Shown here: piece by piece, positions 18,116 to 26,335 of the stretch
Position numbering within the stretch: the first letter of the stretch is position 1
How the letters are laid out: every line of letters begins with the position of its first letter
Assembly: GCF_014192335.1 (NCBI RefSeq)
Contig: NZ_JACHXU010000012.1
Span: 1-64,000, forward strand
From: Aporhodopirellula rubra
GTDB taxonomy: Bacteria > Planctomycetota > Planctomycetia > Pirellulales > Pirellulaceae
Direction of reading: 5' to 3'
Length of the DNA stretch: 64,000 bases
The notes under the pieces: model-generated
What the model was told of the DNA's origin: nothing
Database searches by the model: none
Seen by the model: only the letters and a program-made list of their open reading frames with translations
Program-made: the position numbers and the translations under genes

Positions 18116-18344
18116 ACCGGGACGCCAGCGGACAGCGATCTCGAACGATCACGGAACCTCGAAAGCGGCCGCGCCGCTCGCGAGCAACCCAAGCGCGCGT
18201 GCCGACGCCGCGAGCGTCTTCTTTGGCGACGAAATCCCCGTCGCCGAACCGCCAGGGAAGACGGTGCGCCGCTGAAGCGAATCCGTCATTTCAACGGCTG
18301 AGCCACGCGGCCAATCCCGGTCAAAACCGATCACTTGAGTGAAA

Positions 18345-18387
18345 CTTTCCATAAAAACGAAAGAAAACTGTCGCACCGCTCCGGAAA
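18345..18387. promoter_or_regulatory. Candidate DeoR operator, copy 1
   Basis: CTTTC at 18345-18349 faces GAAAG at 18359-18363 across nine bases. It continues as GAAAGAAAACTGTCGC and ends in TCCGGAAA at 18380-18387. A matching element lies about 125 bases downstream. GAAAG/TTTC-type repeats are common in DeoR-family operators (for example AgaR). Assignment to the adjacent DeoR gene is inference. Confidence 0.5.
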
Positions 18388-18471
18388 TCGGGTGTGGCAA
18401 TCTGTCTATTTTCGCCAAACCTCCTTCCTTTTGGAATTAAGTGCTTGCATTCCGCCCTCCCTGGAAGAATA

Positions 18472-18510
18472 CTTTCACGCACTGAAAGAAAACTATCACG
18501 GTTCCGGAAA
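18472..18510. promoter_or_regulatory. Candidate DeoR operator, copy 2
   Basis: CTTTCA at 18472-18477 and TGAAAG at 18483-18488 form an inverted repeat. The element then reads GAAAGAAAACTATCAC and ends in TCCGGAAA at 18503-18510. It repeats copy 1 at 18359-18387 with few changes and ends eight bases before the DeoR start codon, where a repressor would block expression. Confidence 0.55.
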
Positions 18511-18518
18511 AGAAGACT

Positions 18519-19400
18519 TTGTCCACCGAGTCGCGACGAGAGAAACTGCGAGACCACGTGCGAGCCCAAGGGTTTGCCGCGTTGGGCGAACTCACATCAA
18601 TTCTCGGCGTCAGCGAATCGACCGTCCGCCGCGACCTCGAGGCACTCGAGGACGCCGGCCAAACGCGGCGCACTCACGGCGGCGTCTATTGGACGGGCGA
18701 GACCGACACGATCAGCACGTTCCGATCGCACCGCGATGACGGATGGGCGAGGAAGCAGTCGATCGGCCGCATGGCCGCGACACTGATCGAAGACGGCGAC
18801 ACGATCCTGCTCGATGGCGGCAGCACGGTCTACGAACTCGCTCGATTGATCGTGAACCGACCGCTGCAGGTCGTCACCAATTCATTGCCGGTCGCTCATT
18901 TGTTGTCGACGAGTGACTCGATCGATTTGATCATGATCGGCGGATGCGTTCGCCGGCGGACTTCCGTCACGATCGGACCGATGGCCGACGCCATGCTGGC
19001 CGACATCAACGTGGCAAAGACATTCTTGTCCGTCGCGGGCGTGACCGAACGCGGGTTCTTCAACAGCGACATGATGCTGGTCGAGAGCGAGAAGGCGATG
19101 CTCGCGGCGGCCGATCAAACGATTGTCCTGGCCGACAGCACCAAGTTCGGCAAGGTCAGTTTGTCCCAGATATGCCGGTTGGAAGACGTGGGTCAGGTGC
19201 TCACCGACAGCGAGTTGGACAAACGCTGGAAATCTATATTCGAATCTGCGGGCACCGAACTACTGTTGGCAGCATCGGCGTCCTCCTCTGCCCCGACACC
19301 CACCGCTTCGCAGGGCGCGCCCGTCGCCTCCGATTCGTCGATCCACTCAAACTCACTTTCTCCTTCCTCACACCATGCCGATTCGGCAAACTCCCTATGA
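18519..19400 (+). CDS. DeoR-family transcriptional regulator of the BMC operon
   Basis: 293 residues from a TTG at 18519. The N-terminal helix-turn-helix is typical ([34 protein letters not shown], residues about 22-55). The sugar-phosphate sensing DeoR C-domain follows ([72 protein letters not shown]). A Ser/Ala-rich tail of about 40 residues is an extension beyond the family core. DeoR regulators usually respond to phosphorylated sugars, here probably fuculose- or rhamnulose-1-phosphate (inference). Its TGA overlaps the pduL ATG (ATGA), so it is co-translated with the operon it likely controls. Confidence 0.9.
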   Translation: MSTESRREKLRDHVRAQGFAALGELTSILGVSESTVRRDLEALEDAGQTRRTHGGVYWTGETDTISTFRSHRDDGWARKQSIGRMAATLIEDGDTILLDGGSTVYELARLIVNRPLQVVTNSLPVAHLLSTSDSIDLIMIGGCVRRRTSVTIGPMADAMLADINVAKTFLSVAGVTERGFFNSDMMLVESEKAMLAAADQTIVLADSTKFGKVSLSQICRLEDVGQVLTDSELDKRWKSIFESAGTELLLAASASSSAPTPTASQGAPVASDSSIHSNSLSPSSHHADSANSL

Positions 19401-20152
19401 GCATGACCGTCGATCGAGCACAGATCGAAGCGCTCGTCCGCAGCGCGATCCAACAAACCCGATCCAACATGACTGCCGCTCCGGCTCAACCCGGCGCCCC
19501 CGTTCACTCCGGTGCAACGAATGGCACGCCTCTCGGATGGGTCGATGGCAAACCGAATCTCCGCGTCAGCATTTCGGCGCGGCACTGTCACCTGACTGAC
19601 GAACATGTCGAGATCCTATTCGGCCGCGGCAGCGTGCTCGAGCCGGACAAGGATCTCTACCAAGACGGCTTTTACGCGGCCAAACAAACCGTGATGGTCG
19701 TCGGCCCACGTCGCCGGATGTTGCCGAACGTTCGCGTTCTCGGCCCGACGCGTCCCTTCAGCCAACTCGAACTCGCGTTCACCGATTCGATCTCGCTCGG
19801 CATCGATGCACCGGTTCGCCACAGCGGCAAGATCGAAGGCACGCCGGGTTGCGTCTTGGTCGGCCCCGCCGGTTCGGTGCAATTGGATCAAGGCGTCATT
19901 CGTGCCGCCCGCCACGTTCACATGAACGATCACGACGCCGCGTACTACGGTGTTTCCAACGGCGACATGATGCAGTTGCACATCAAGAGTAACGATTGCG
20001 GCGTGATCTTCGACGACGTCCTCGTTCGCGAAGACAAGGCTGCGAAACTCGAAGTTCACATCGATACCGACGAAGGCAACGCGTGCAACTTGGACGCGGC
20101 AACCGAAGTCACCTTACAACCGATGCCCAAACCATGTGCCTGCGGGCACTGA
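19397..20152 (+). CDS. pduL: PduL-type phosphotransacylase with N-terminal encapsulation helix
   Basis: 251 residues. It starts at an ATG overlapping the DeoR stop. Residues 5-24 form an amphipathic helix ([19 protein letters not shown]) of the kind that targets PduL to BMC lumens, followed by a Pro/Ala/Gly linker. Two PduL beta-barrel halves carry the metal-binding His pairs RHCHLT (His63, His65) and RHVHMN (His173, His175). PduL swaps CoA for phosphate on acyl-CoA, regenerating CoA inside the shell. Here the substrate is probably lactyl-CoA or propionyl-CoA made by the aldehyde dehydrogenase three genes on; the product feeds the acyl kinase. Confidence 0.93.
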   Translation: MSMTVDRAQIEALVRSAIQQTRSNMTAAPAQPGAPVHSGATNGTPLGWVDGKPNLRVSISARHCHLTDEHVEILFGRGSVLEPDKDLYQDGFYAAKQTVMVVGPRRRMLPNVRVLGPTRPFSQLELAFTDSISLGIDAPVRHSGKIEGTPGCVLVGPAGSVQLDQGVIRAARHVHMNDHDAAYYGVSNGDMMQLHIKSNDCGVIFDDVLVREDKAAKLEVHIDTDEGNACNLDAATEVTLQPMPKPCACGH

Positions 20153-20204
20153 TTGACGGTTAATTCTTTCCACTTCCCCAACCCTCTCAGAAGGACCAAT
20201 TTCG

Positions 20205-20507
20205 ATGGCAAAAATTAGTGAAGCGCTCGGCATGATCGAGACCAAAGGGTTCGTCGCCCTGGTCGAAGCATCCGACGCGATGATGAAGGCTGCCAATGTG
20301 CAGTTCCTCGGCTGGGACAAAGTCGGCGCCGGATTGGCTGCTGTCTTCGTCACCGGTGACGTTGCTGCGGTGAAAGCCGCCACCGACGCCGGCGCTGCTG
20401 CGGCAGGTCGCATCGGCGAAGTCGTCAGTGTTCAGGTCATCCCACGTCCGCACGCGGATTTGGAAAAGATCATGAAGCTGCCCGCTGCTACCGCGGCTAA
20501 GAAATAG
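20205..20507 (+). CDS. BMC-H shell protein (hexamer-forming), first copy
   Basis: A 100-residue single BMC domain: [26 protein letters not shown], then [25 protein letters not shown] and [11 protein letters not shown]-type ending. It resembles PduA/EutM. Such proteins form hexameric tiles of the microcompartment shell; the pore loop here lies around KVGAG (residues 39-43). A Lys/Ala-rich tail extends past the PRPH motif. AGAAGGA upstream is a good ribosome site. It follows pduL by 52 bases. Confidence 0.93.
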   Translation: MAKISEALGMIETKGFVALVEASDAMMKAANVQFLGWDKVGAGLAAVFVTGDVAAVKAATDAGAAAAGRIGEVVSVQVIPRPHADLEKIMKLPAATAAKK

Positions 20508-20569
20508 CATCTCGCGTTACTTACCAAACACACACTCTCTCAGCTCTCCACTCATAAGAATATTCTCCA

Positions 20570-20839
20570 ATGAATGATGCAATCGGATTGATTGAAACCA
20601 AAGGCCTGCTTCCCCTCGTCGAAGCAACCGACGCGATGGCCAAAGCGGCCAACGTCGAAATCGTCAAGCGAATCGACCTCGGTGGCGGACTCGTCACGAC
20701 CGTCGTCAGCGGTGACGTCGGCAGCGTACGTGCAGCCGTCGAAGCCGGTGCTGCCGCAGCCGCTCAAATCGGCGAACTCGTCAGCAGCCACATCATCCCA
20801 CGTCCTGCCGACGGTCTGATCGGGGCTTACTTCAGCTAA
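20570..20839 (+). CDS. BMC-H shell protein, second copy
   Basis: An 89-residue BMC domain: AIGLIETKGLLPLVEATDAMAKAANVEIVKR, GLVTTVVSGDVGSVRAAVEAGAAAAAQIGELVSSHIIPRP. It is clearly a paralogue of the preceding gene but differs at the pore loop (DLGGG in place of KVGAG), so the two hexamers may pass different metabolites. The C-terminal tail is short (ADGLIGAYFS). Confidence 0.93.
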   Translation: MNDAIGLIETKGLLPLVEATDAMAKAANVEIVKRIDLGGGLVTTVVSGDVGSVRAAVEAGAAAAAQIGELVSSHIIPRPADGLIGAYFS

Positions 20840-20880
20840 TCCCGGTCTCCAGGGCCCCTCGTTTCTCAAGGAAGATTCCC

Positions 20881-22119
20881 ATGCTCATCCTCGTAGCGAA
20901 TCTGGGTAGCACCAGCTTCAAATACAAACTGCTCGACGTCAGCGGTGACCTCCAATCGCCCGACGTGCGACCGGACGACCGTGTGCTCGCACGCGGCGCG
21001 GTTGAACGGATCGGCGACGCGTCAACGAGTCGTTGCGAAGTCACCATCGGTGATTATCACAACGAATCGGAGATGCCGGTTCCCGATCATGGCGTCGCGG
21101 TGCAGGCGTGTTTGGATCAACTAACCGATCCGCAAAACGGATGTTTGAAAGACGCGTCCGAAGTATCTGCGATCGGTTTCAAGGCCGTTCACGGTGGTCG
21201 CAAAAGTGGGACTTTTTTGGTCGACGATGACGTGCTCGACGCGATGGCGGAAATGAATGCCGCCGCGCCCGCGCACAACCCGCCCTATATCGCCGCAATG
21301 AAACTGCTGCGAGAACGTTTTCCCAATTTGCCGTTGGTTGCCGCCTTTGAAACGGAATTCCACGACACGATTCCGAAGGCCCGTCGCGCTTACGCGATTC
21401 CTTCGAAGTGGCGTGACGAATACCAAGTCCAAAAGTGGGGCTTCCACGGATCGAGTCACCGATTCATCGCCGAACGCGCCGCCGAATTGCTCGGCCGCGA
21501 CGACGCGAGAATCATCTCCTGCCACCTCGGCGGCAGTAGTTCGTTGACCGCGATCCAGAACGGCCAAAGCGTGATGACGACAATGGGCATGACCCCTCAA
21601 ACCGGGCTCCCCCAGAACAACCGCGTCGGAGACTTCGACCCGTTTGCACTTCCGTTGTTGATCGAACGAACGGGCCAATCGCTCGAAGAGTTACTCAAAC
21701 AACTGGCGAGTGAAGGCGGACTCAAAGGCCTCAGCGAAAAGAGCGGTGACCTGCGGGATATCGAAGCGGCCGCGGATGAGGGTGACGAAAAATCAAAACT
21801 CGCGTTGTCCGTTTTCGTCGAAGAGATTCGGCGTCACATGGGCGGCATGATCGTCGCCATGGGTGGTCTCGATGCGATCGTCTTCACCGGCGGTATCGGC
21901 GAGAACTCCGATGTCGTTCGCGGAGCCGTTTGTGCCGGGCTCGATGGCCTCGGTATTCAACTCGACACCACCAAGAATCAAAACCATCACACCGAATCGA
22001 AGCAAGCGGGCGGCGAAGGCAGCCTGCACGACGGATCCAGCAACGTTCAGATTTGGGTCATCCCAACGAACGAAGAATGGATCGTCGCGAAACGGGCAAA
22101 GAAAGCAATCGGCTGTTAA
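20881..22119 (+). CDS. Acetate/propionate-kinase-family acyl kinase of the BMC operon
   Basis: 412 residues with the ASKHA acyl kinase plan: NLGSTSFKYK, AVHGGRKSG, FETEFHDT, WGFHGSSHRF, SCHLGGSSSLTAI, MGMTPQTGL, NNRVGDFDP, FTGGIGENSDVVR, NEEWIVAKRA. It would turn the acyl phosphate from PduL into the acid plus ATP. Against Methanosarcina thermophila AckA several key positions differ. Arg91 is Lys101, the catalytic Asp148 is Glu157, and pocket Leu122 is Ala131; Arg241 and Glu384 equivalents remain. The Leu-to-Ala change would enlarge the acyl pocket, fitting lactyl phosphate. It has no obvious encapsulation helix, so it may act outside the shell. Confidence 0.88.
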   Translation: MLILVANLGSTSFKYKLLDVSGDLQSPDVRPDDRVLARGAVERIGDASTSRCEVTIGDYHNESEMPVPDHGVAVQACLDQLTDPQNGCLKDASEVSAIGFKAVHGGRKSGTFLVDDDVLDAMAEMNAAAPAHNPPYIAAMKLLRERFPNLPLVAAFETEFHDTIPKARRAYAIPSKWRDEYQVQKWGFHGSSHRFIAERAAELLGRDDARIISCHLGGSSSLTAIQNGQSVMTTMGMTPQTGLPQNNRVGDFDPFALPLLIERTGQSLEELLKQLASEGGLKGLSEKSGDLRDIEAAADEGDEKSKLALSVFVEEIRRHMGGMIVAMGGLDAIVFTGGIGENSDVVRGAVCAGLDGLGIQLDTTKNQNHHTESKQAGGEGSLHDGSSNVQIWVIPTNEEWIVAKRAKKAIGC

Positions 22120-22154
22120 TCAGTCGCTGTTCTATCCAAATCATTTCCCCACTT

Positions 22155-22180
22155 CCCATTTCCCATTTCCCATTTCCCAG
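22155..22180. repeat. Short tandem repeat in ackA-like / BMC-P spacer
   Basis: Three to four copies of a 7-base TTTCCCA unit lie directly upstream of the BMC-P start at 22182. On the RNA it is a pyrimidine-rich leader without a Shine-Dalgarno sequence, and length variation could alter translation. Function is unknown. Confidence 0.6.
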
Positions 22181-22181
22181 C

Positions 22182-22499
22182 ATGTTCCTAGCACGCGTCA
22201 CCGGATCGATTGTCAGCACCCAAAAGGTGGAATCGATGAAGGGCCACAAGCTGTTAATCGTGGAGCCGTATCGGCTCGACACCGACAGCCGCGAACGGTT
22301 GCTCACGACCGGTCGGACGTTCATTGCGGTCGACACGTTGGGAGCCGGCGAAGGGGATCTCGTCTTGGTATGCCAAGGCAGTTCAGCACGATTGACCCCC
22401 GAAACCAAAACGCTGCCGATTGACGCGGTTATCACCGGCATCATCGACAGCGTTCATGTCGAAAAGAAATCGGTTTATTGCCGGAAAGACGGCGACTAA
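22182..22499 (+). CDS. BMC-P (EutN/CcmL) vertex protein, first copy
   Basis: 105 residues: MFLARVTGSIVSTQKVESMKG, LLIVEPY, FIAVDTLGAGEGDLVLVCQGSSAR, PIDAVITGIIDSV. This is the EutN/CcmL fold, which forms pentamers closing the shell vertices. The GxGxGDxV loop and the PIDAxIxGIID ending are complete. The start at 22182 is fixed by homology, since no ribosome site is evident in the repeat-rich leader. Confidence 0.92.
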   Translation: MFLARVTGSIVSTQKVESMKGHKLLIVEPYRLDTDSRERLLTTGRTFIAVDTLGAGEGDLVLVCQGSSARLTPETKTLPIDAVITGIIDSVHVEKKSVYCRKDGD

Positions 22500-22587
22500 A
22501 CGCGGCTCGCCAGCATCACGCATGCTGTCCGCCACGTTCTCGCTCGTTTCCCAATACCTGTCACCTGAAACCCACTGACCTCTCATC

Positions 22588-24027
22588 ATGCAACTTGACG
22601 AATCAATCATCCGCAACGTTGTCGCTGCGGTCCTATCCGAAGTCGGTCCGATGCCGGCCGGTTCGAACGCGCCGCTGAACAGCCATGTCCCCGCTGGGGC
22701 AGGTCGCAACGGAGTCTTCACGGATGTCAACGAAGCGGTCGCCGCCGCCAAAGCCGCTCACCAGCAGCTTCGTTCGCGCAGCATGGAAGAACGTAAACAG
22801 GTCATCGACATCATCCGCCGAATCAGCATCGACCAGTGCGAAGAGCTCGGCCTGATGGAGATGCGGGAAACCGGCATCGGTCGCCCCGAACACAAGATCG
22901 AAAAACTCCGCACCCTTGGAATGCTCGCACCGGGAACCGAGTTCCTGCAAACGAAAGCATTCAGCGGTGATCACGGTCTCGCCGTCATCGAACGTTCGCC
23001 GTTCGGCGTCATCGCCGCAATCACGCCCGTCACCCACAGCCTGCCGACCATCACCGGCAACGCCGTCAGCATGATCGCCGGCGGCAACTCGGTCGTCGTC
23101 AACCCGCACCCGTCGGGCAAGAAAGTCGCCGCCGAGGGCGTTCGCCGGTTCAACGAAGCCATCGCGGCCGAAGTTGGTATCGACAATCTGATCTGCGTCA
23201 TCGCCGAACCAACATTGGAAACGGCTGACACGCTTTTCGCCCACCGTGACATTGCACTGATCTGCGTCACCGGCGGACCTGCCGTGGGACGTGCCGCACT
23301 CCGCAGTGGCAAACGTGCGATCGTCGCCGGACCGGGCAACCCGCCCGTCGTTGTCGACGAAACCGCCGACTTCGACAACGCCGCCCGTTGCATCATTCAA
23401 GGTGCGGGCTACGACAATAACCTGTTGTGCATCGCCGAAAAAGAAGTCTTCGTCGTCGACAGTGTCTTTGACGAAATGATGGCCGCGATGCGACGTGCCG
23501 GTGCGGTCCAGCTCGATGCCTCGCAAATCGCCAAACTCACCTCACAAGCGATCACGAAAGTCGGCGACGACCAACACGACGCCGCCGCGAAGGACTTCAT
23601 CGGCAAAGACGCCGCCGTGCTCGCCCGTGCCGCGGGCGTGAACGCCCCTGAAAGCTGCGAAGTCGTCTTCGGCGAAACCGACGAACATCACCCGTTCGTC
23701 ACCGTCGAACAGATGATGCCGTTCCTACCATTCGTGCGTGCACGCGACGTTGAGCACGCCATCGCGATGGCAAAAGAATACGAACACGGCTTCCGCCACA
23801 CCGCGATCATTCACTCACGCAATGTTCGCAACATGACCGTCATGGGCCGCGAACTCGACACCACCCTTTACGTCAAAAACGGCCCCAGCATGGCGGCACT
23901 CGGCCTCGGCGGCGAAGGCTACCTTTCGTTCTCGATCGCCGGTCCAACCGGCGAAGGCGTGACCAGCCCCGAAACGTTCACACGTGAACGGCGCTGCAGC
24001 ATGGTCGACGAACTGCGAGTGGTCTAA
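22588..24027 (+). CDS. pduP: PduP-type CoA-acylating aldehyde dehydrogenase with encapsulation helix
   Basis: 479 residues. Residues 1-20 are an encapsulation helix (LDESIIRNVVAAVLSEVG) joined by a Gly/Pro linker. The aldehyde dehydrogenase core has FGVIAAITPVTHSLPTI, NPHPSGKK, ICVTGGPAVG, AGPGNPPVVVDETADF and the catalytic Cys281 in YDNNLLCIAEKEV; it ends with SFSIAGPTGEGVTSP. PduP enzymes convert an aldehyde, CoA and NAD+ to acyl-CoA and NADH. Here the aldehyde is most likely lactaldehyde from the operon's aldolase. The short spacing to both BMC-P genes suggests one transcript. Confidence 0.93.
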   Translation: MQLDESIIRNVVAAVLSEVGPMPAGSNAPLNSHVPAGAGRNGVFTDVNEAVAAAKAAHQQLRSRSMEERKQVIDIIRRISIDQCEELGLMEMRETGIGRPEHKIEKLRTLGMLAPGTEFLQTKAFSGDHGLAVIERSPFGVIAAITPVTHSLPTITGNAVSMIAGGNSVVVNPHPSGKKVAAEGVRRFNEAIAAEVGIDNLICVIAEPTLETADTLFAHRDIALICVTGGPAVGRAALRSGKRAIVAGPGNPPVVVDETADFDNAARCIIQGAGYDNNLLCIAEKEVFVVDSVFDEMMAAMRRAGAVQLDASQIAKLTSQAITKVGDDQHDAAAKDFIGKDAAVLARAAGVNAPESCEVVFGETDEHHPFVTVEQMMPFLPFVRARDVEHAIAMAKEYEHGFRHTAIIHSRNVRNMTVMGRELDTTLYVKNGPSMAALGLGGEGYLSFSIAGPTGEGVTSPETFTRERRCSMVDELRVV

Positions 24028-24033
24028 AGCACC

Positions 24034-24288
24034 ATGCAAACAGCCCGAGTACTTGGACACGCCCGTGCAACGGTCAAGCACGATTCGCTCGTCGGTCGCC
24101 GATTGGTGATCGCGCAGCCGCTCTTGCTTTCCGGTGACGCCGACGGGCCTCCCTTGCTCGTGCTCGACAAACTCGGTTGCCGCAGTGGTGACCTAGTTGT
24201 GCTCACCAGCGACGGAACCGCGGTGCGTGACATTACCGGATCCGACGTTTGCCCTGCACGCTGGAGCGTGTGCGGCCTTGTCGACTGA
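24034..24288 (+). CDS. BMC-P (EutN/CcmL) vertex protein, second copy
   Basis: 84 residues: MQTARVLGHARATVKHDSLVGRRLVIAQPLL, LLVLDKLGCRSGDLVVLTSDG, then a degenerate ending RDITGSDVCPARWSVCGLVD. It is the shortest of the three vertex proteins. It starts six bases after the aldehyde dehydrogenase stop, so translation is probably coupled. The Cys-rich C-terminus differs from the other two copies. Confidence 0.9.
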   Translation: MQTARVLGHARATVKHDSLVGRRLVIAQPLLLSGDADGPPLLVLDKLGCRSGDLVVLTSDGTAVRDITGSDVCPARWSVCGLVD

Positions 24289-24358
24289 AACCGTTCGACC
24301 GCAATCGAACGCCTGAACCCTTTTTCAAAACTCCCTTCAACGAAACCAATCGTCTCTC

Positions 24359-25066
24359 GTGTCCCGAATCGTTGCCCCCTCTAACGTCGCGTCCTCCACG
24401 GGTGCCGCAATCGACATCGAGTCGATTGTTCGCCGCGTGCTGAGCGAATTGAAGGTGATGGGGAACCAAGACGCAGCGGCCAAGCCCACCGGCCCGCTCG
24501 TCATCACCAAGCGGGTCATTGCGTTGACGGACGTTGAAGCAATCGCCACCACCGTCAAGCAGATCGAACTGCCTTCGCGAGCCGTCGTTACCCCGGCCGC
24601 CCGCGATGAACTGCGACACCGTGGTATCACGATCACCAAAACCAATACCAATACCGACCAAACCGCGACCGCCACACCGACAACGACTCCTGCCGTTCAG
24701 CCCGGAACGCGTGCGATCGATTTGCAAACCGACGGCGACGTCAGCGCCACGATGCTTTCGTCAGTCAAGAAACAACTCACCCTTCGCGGGATTCGACTGT
24801 GCAACCGAGCCTCGGTCACCGTCATCCTCTCGAGTCGTCCGGCGACAACCGCTCATCACTCGTGCGGCGGAGATCGATGCGTCGTCTCGATTAACCGTCT
24901 CGATGATGTTCGTCGATTTCTCGCTGAACTCAGCCCCAACGTTTTCGTCCTCGACGTCATGCACTTGCATCTCGTAGCGATCACGGGGGCGATCACCACG
25001 ATTGCCAAACCATCGATCGCGACCCAGTCGCGTCCCCAAATCACCGTTGCGGGAGGTCTGTCATGA
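24359..25066 (+). CDS. Unknown BMC-operon protein with cargo-type helix
   Basis: 235 residues from a GTG at 24359; no enzyme family recognised. Residues 17-34 (AIDIESIVRRVLSELKVMG) match the amphipathic helix pattern of the operon's PduL, aldehyde dehydrogenase and aldolase. A Thr/Pro-rich linker around 95-115 (TNTNTDQTATATPTTTPA) separates a small N-terminal part from a C-terminal alpha/beta domain, which contains VTVILSSR, CVVSINRLDDVRRFLAEL and NVFVLDVMHLHLVAITGA. The helix suggests it is encapsulated or binds the shell. Its TGA overlaps the next ATG (ATGA). It could be an enzyme remnant, an accessory factor or a scaffolding protein. Confidence 0.75.
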   Translation: MSRIVAPSNVASSTGAAIDIESIVRRVLSELKVMGNQDAAAKPTGPLVITKRVIALTDVEAIATTVKQIELPSRAVVTPAARDELRHRGITITKTNTNTDQTATATPTTTPAVQPGTRAIDLQTDGDVSATMLSSVKKQLTLRGIRLCNRASVTVILSSRPATTAHHSCGGDRCVVSINRLDDVRRFLAELSPNVFVLDVMHLHLVAITGAITTIAKPSIATQSRPQITVAGGLS

Positions 25067-25353
25067 AGATCGCTCGAGTACTCGGTTCCGCCACGTTATC
25101 GCGAATGCACCCGGCAATGCATGCCTCGAGCCTGCGATGCGTAGAAGTCGTCGAACGGATCGACGACCTGCAGAAAAAGGTGCCAGGAAACGACTTGATC
25201 ATTGCCTGGGATCTCTGCGGATGCGGTGAGGGTGACCTCGTCGCTCTCGCCGAAGGCCCCGAAGCGGCCGCCCCGTTCAAACCCGACGTCAAACCGATCG
25301 ACGCGTCGATCGTCGCGATTCTCGATCACCTCGAAGTCGATCCGTCGAACTGA
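25063..25353 (+). CDS. BMC-P (EutN/CcmL) vertex protein, third copy
   Basis: 96 residues: MKIARVLGSATLSRMHPAM, RCVEVVERIDD, DLIIAWDLCGCGEGDLVALAEGPEAA, PIDASIVAILDHLEV. It is a standard EutN/CcmL fold with a longer first loop than the second copy. The start overlaps the stop of the unknown BMC protein. With three BMC-P and two BMC-H genes and no BMC-T, the shell set matches the planctomycete/verrucomicrobial BMC type. Confidence 0.92.
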   Translation: MKIARVLGSATLSRMHPAMHASSLRCVEVVERIDDLQKKVPGNDLIIAWDLCGCGEGDLVALAEGPEAAAPFKPDVKPIDASIVAILDHLEVDPSN

Positions 25354-25422
25354 TTCACTTAATTCCCCGTTCACCCTCTCCTCCCAACCAGTCGCACTCC
25401 TCCAACTCCCCAAAGTAATGCC

Positions 25423-26295
25423 ATGGAAAACCTGCACAAAATCAAACAAGACATCTGCGACATCGGCAAACGGATTTACAACCGACAATTCGCCGCGGCT
25501 AACGACGGCAACATCACCGTCCGCGTAAGCGAGAATGAAGTCCTCTGCACGCCAACACTGCACTGCAAAGGCTTCCTCAAACCCGACGACATCTCGCTCG
25601 TCGACATGACCGGAAAGCAACTGTCCGGACGCAAGAAACGATCCAGCGAAGCGTTGCTGCACCTCGAGATCTACAAACAACGCGATGACATCCGCAGCGT
25701 CGTGCACTGCCACCCGCCACACGCAACCGCCTTCGCGATCGCTCGCGAGCCGATTCCTCAGTGTATCCTTCCGGAAGTCGAAGTGTTCCTCGGTGACGTG
25801 CCAATCACGAAGTACGAAACACCTGGTGGACAAGCCTTCGCCGACACGATCATCCCTTACGTTAACAAAACGAACGTAATGATCCTCGCCAACCACGGCA
25901 CGGTTTCCTACGGCGAAACGGTCGAACAAGCCTACTGGTGGACCGAGATCCTCGATTCGTACTGCCGCATGCTGTTGCTCGCCAAACAACTCGGCAACGT
26001 GTCGTTCCTCGACGAAGAGAAATCACGCGAACTGCTCGACCTCAAAGAGAAGTGGGGCTACGCCGATCCTCGCAACACGCCTGATTTCAAGGACTGCGAC
26101 ATCTGCGCCAACGACATCTTCCGTGAATCGTGGGCCGACACCGGCGTCGACCGCCGTGCGTTTCCAGCACCACCCCCAATCAAAACTTCGCCTGCAGCGA
26201 CCAACGGCGCGCCATCGGCACCCGCCGGAGTCGACGAAGCCGCGTTGGTGAAAGCCATCACCGACGAAGTCATGCGTCAAATGGCTAAGAAGTAA
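25423..26295 (+). CDS. Class II aldolase (L-fuculose/L-rhamnulose-1-phosphate type) with C-terminal encapsulation helix
   Basis: 290 residues. The catalytic domain (1-215) has NDGNITVRVSENEVLCTP, SSEALLHLEIY with Glu76, VVHCHPPHATAF with His95 and His97, and NHGTVSYG with His158, the Zn and catalytic set of class II sugar-phosphate aldolases. A Pro/Ala-rich linker (about 243-270) leads to a C-terminal helix, VDEAALVKAITDEVMRQMAKK at 270-290, of the cargo type. It would cleave fuculose- or rhamnulose-1-phosphate to DHAP and L-lactaldehyde at or in the compartment. It is the entry enzyme of the pathway and the reason the locus is assigned to deoxysugar degradation. Confidence 0.92.
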   Translation: MENLHKIKQDICDIGKRIYNRQFAAANDGNITVRVSENEVLCTPTLHCKGFLKPDDISLVDMTGKQLSGRKKRSSEALLHLEIYKQRDDIRSVVHCHPPHATAFAIAREPIPQCILPEVEVFLGDVPITKYETPGGQAFADTIIPYVNKTNVMILANHGTVSYGETVEQAYWWTEILDSYCRMLLLAKQLGNVSFLDEEKSRELLDLKEKWGYADPRNTPDFKDCDICANDIFRESWADTGVDRRAFPAPPPIKTSPAATNGAPSAPAGVDEAALVKAITDEVMRQMAKK

Positions 26296-26335
26296 ACGAA
26301 AATCACGCGTCTCCACGAGATGCGTCTCACTTCGC

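Larger units (their letters stand above)
18116..18518. other. 403-base control region upstream of the BMC operon
   Basis: No gene is supported here. The first half is GC-rich with no recognisable feature. The second half holds two copies of a GAAAGAAAACT-containing element and inverted CTTTC/GAAAG arms, described separately, and should contain the operon promoter. Confidence 0.55.

Noticed and set aside
18116-18340. GC-rich stretch considered as a hidden small gene
   Set aside because: Open frames on both strands lack start signals and protein-like composition.
22155-22180. TTTCCCA tandem repeats considered as a CRISPR or attachment site
   Set aside because: The unit is only 7 bases and occurs three to four times without spacers or integrase.
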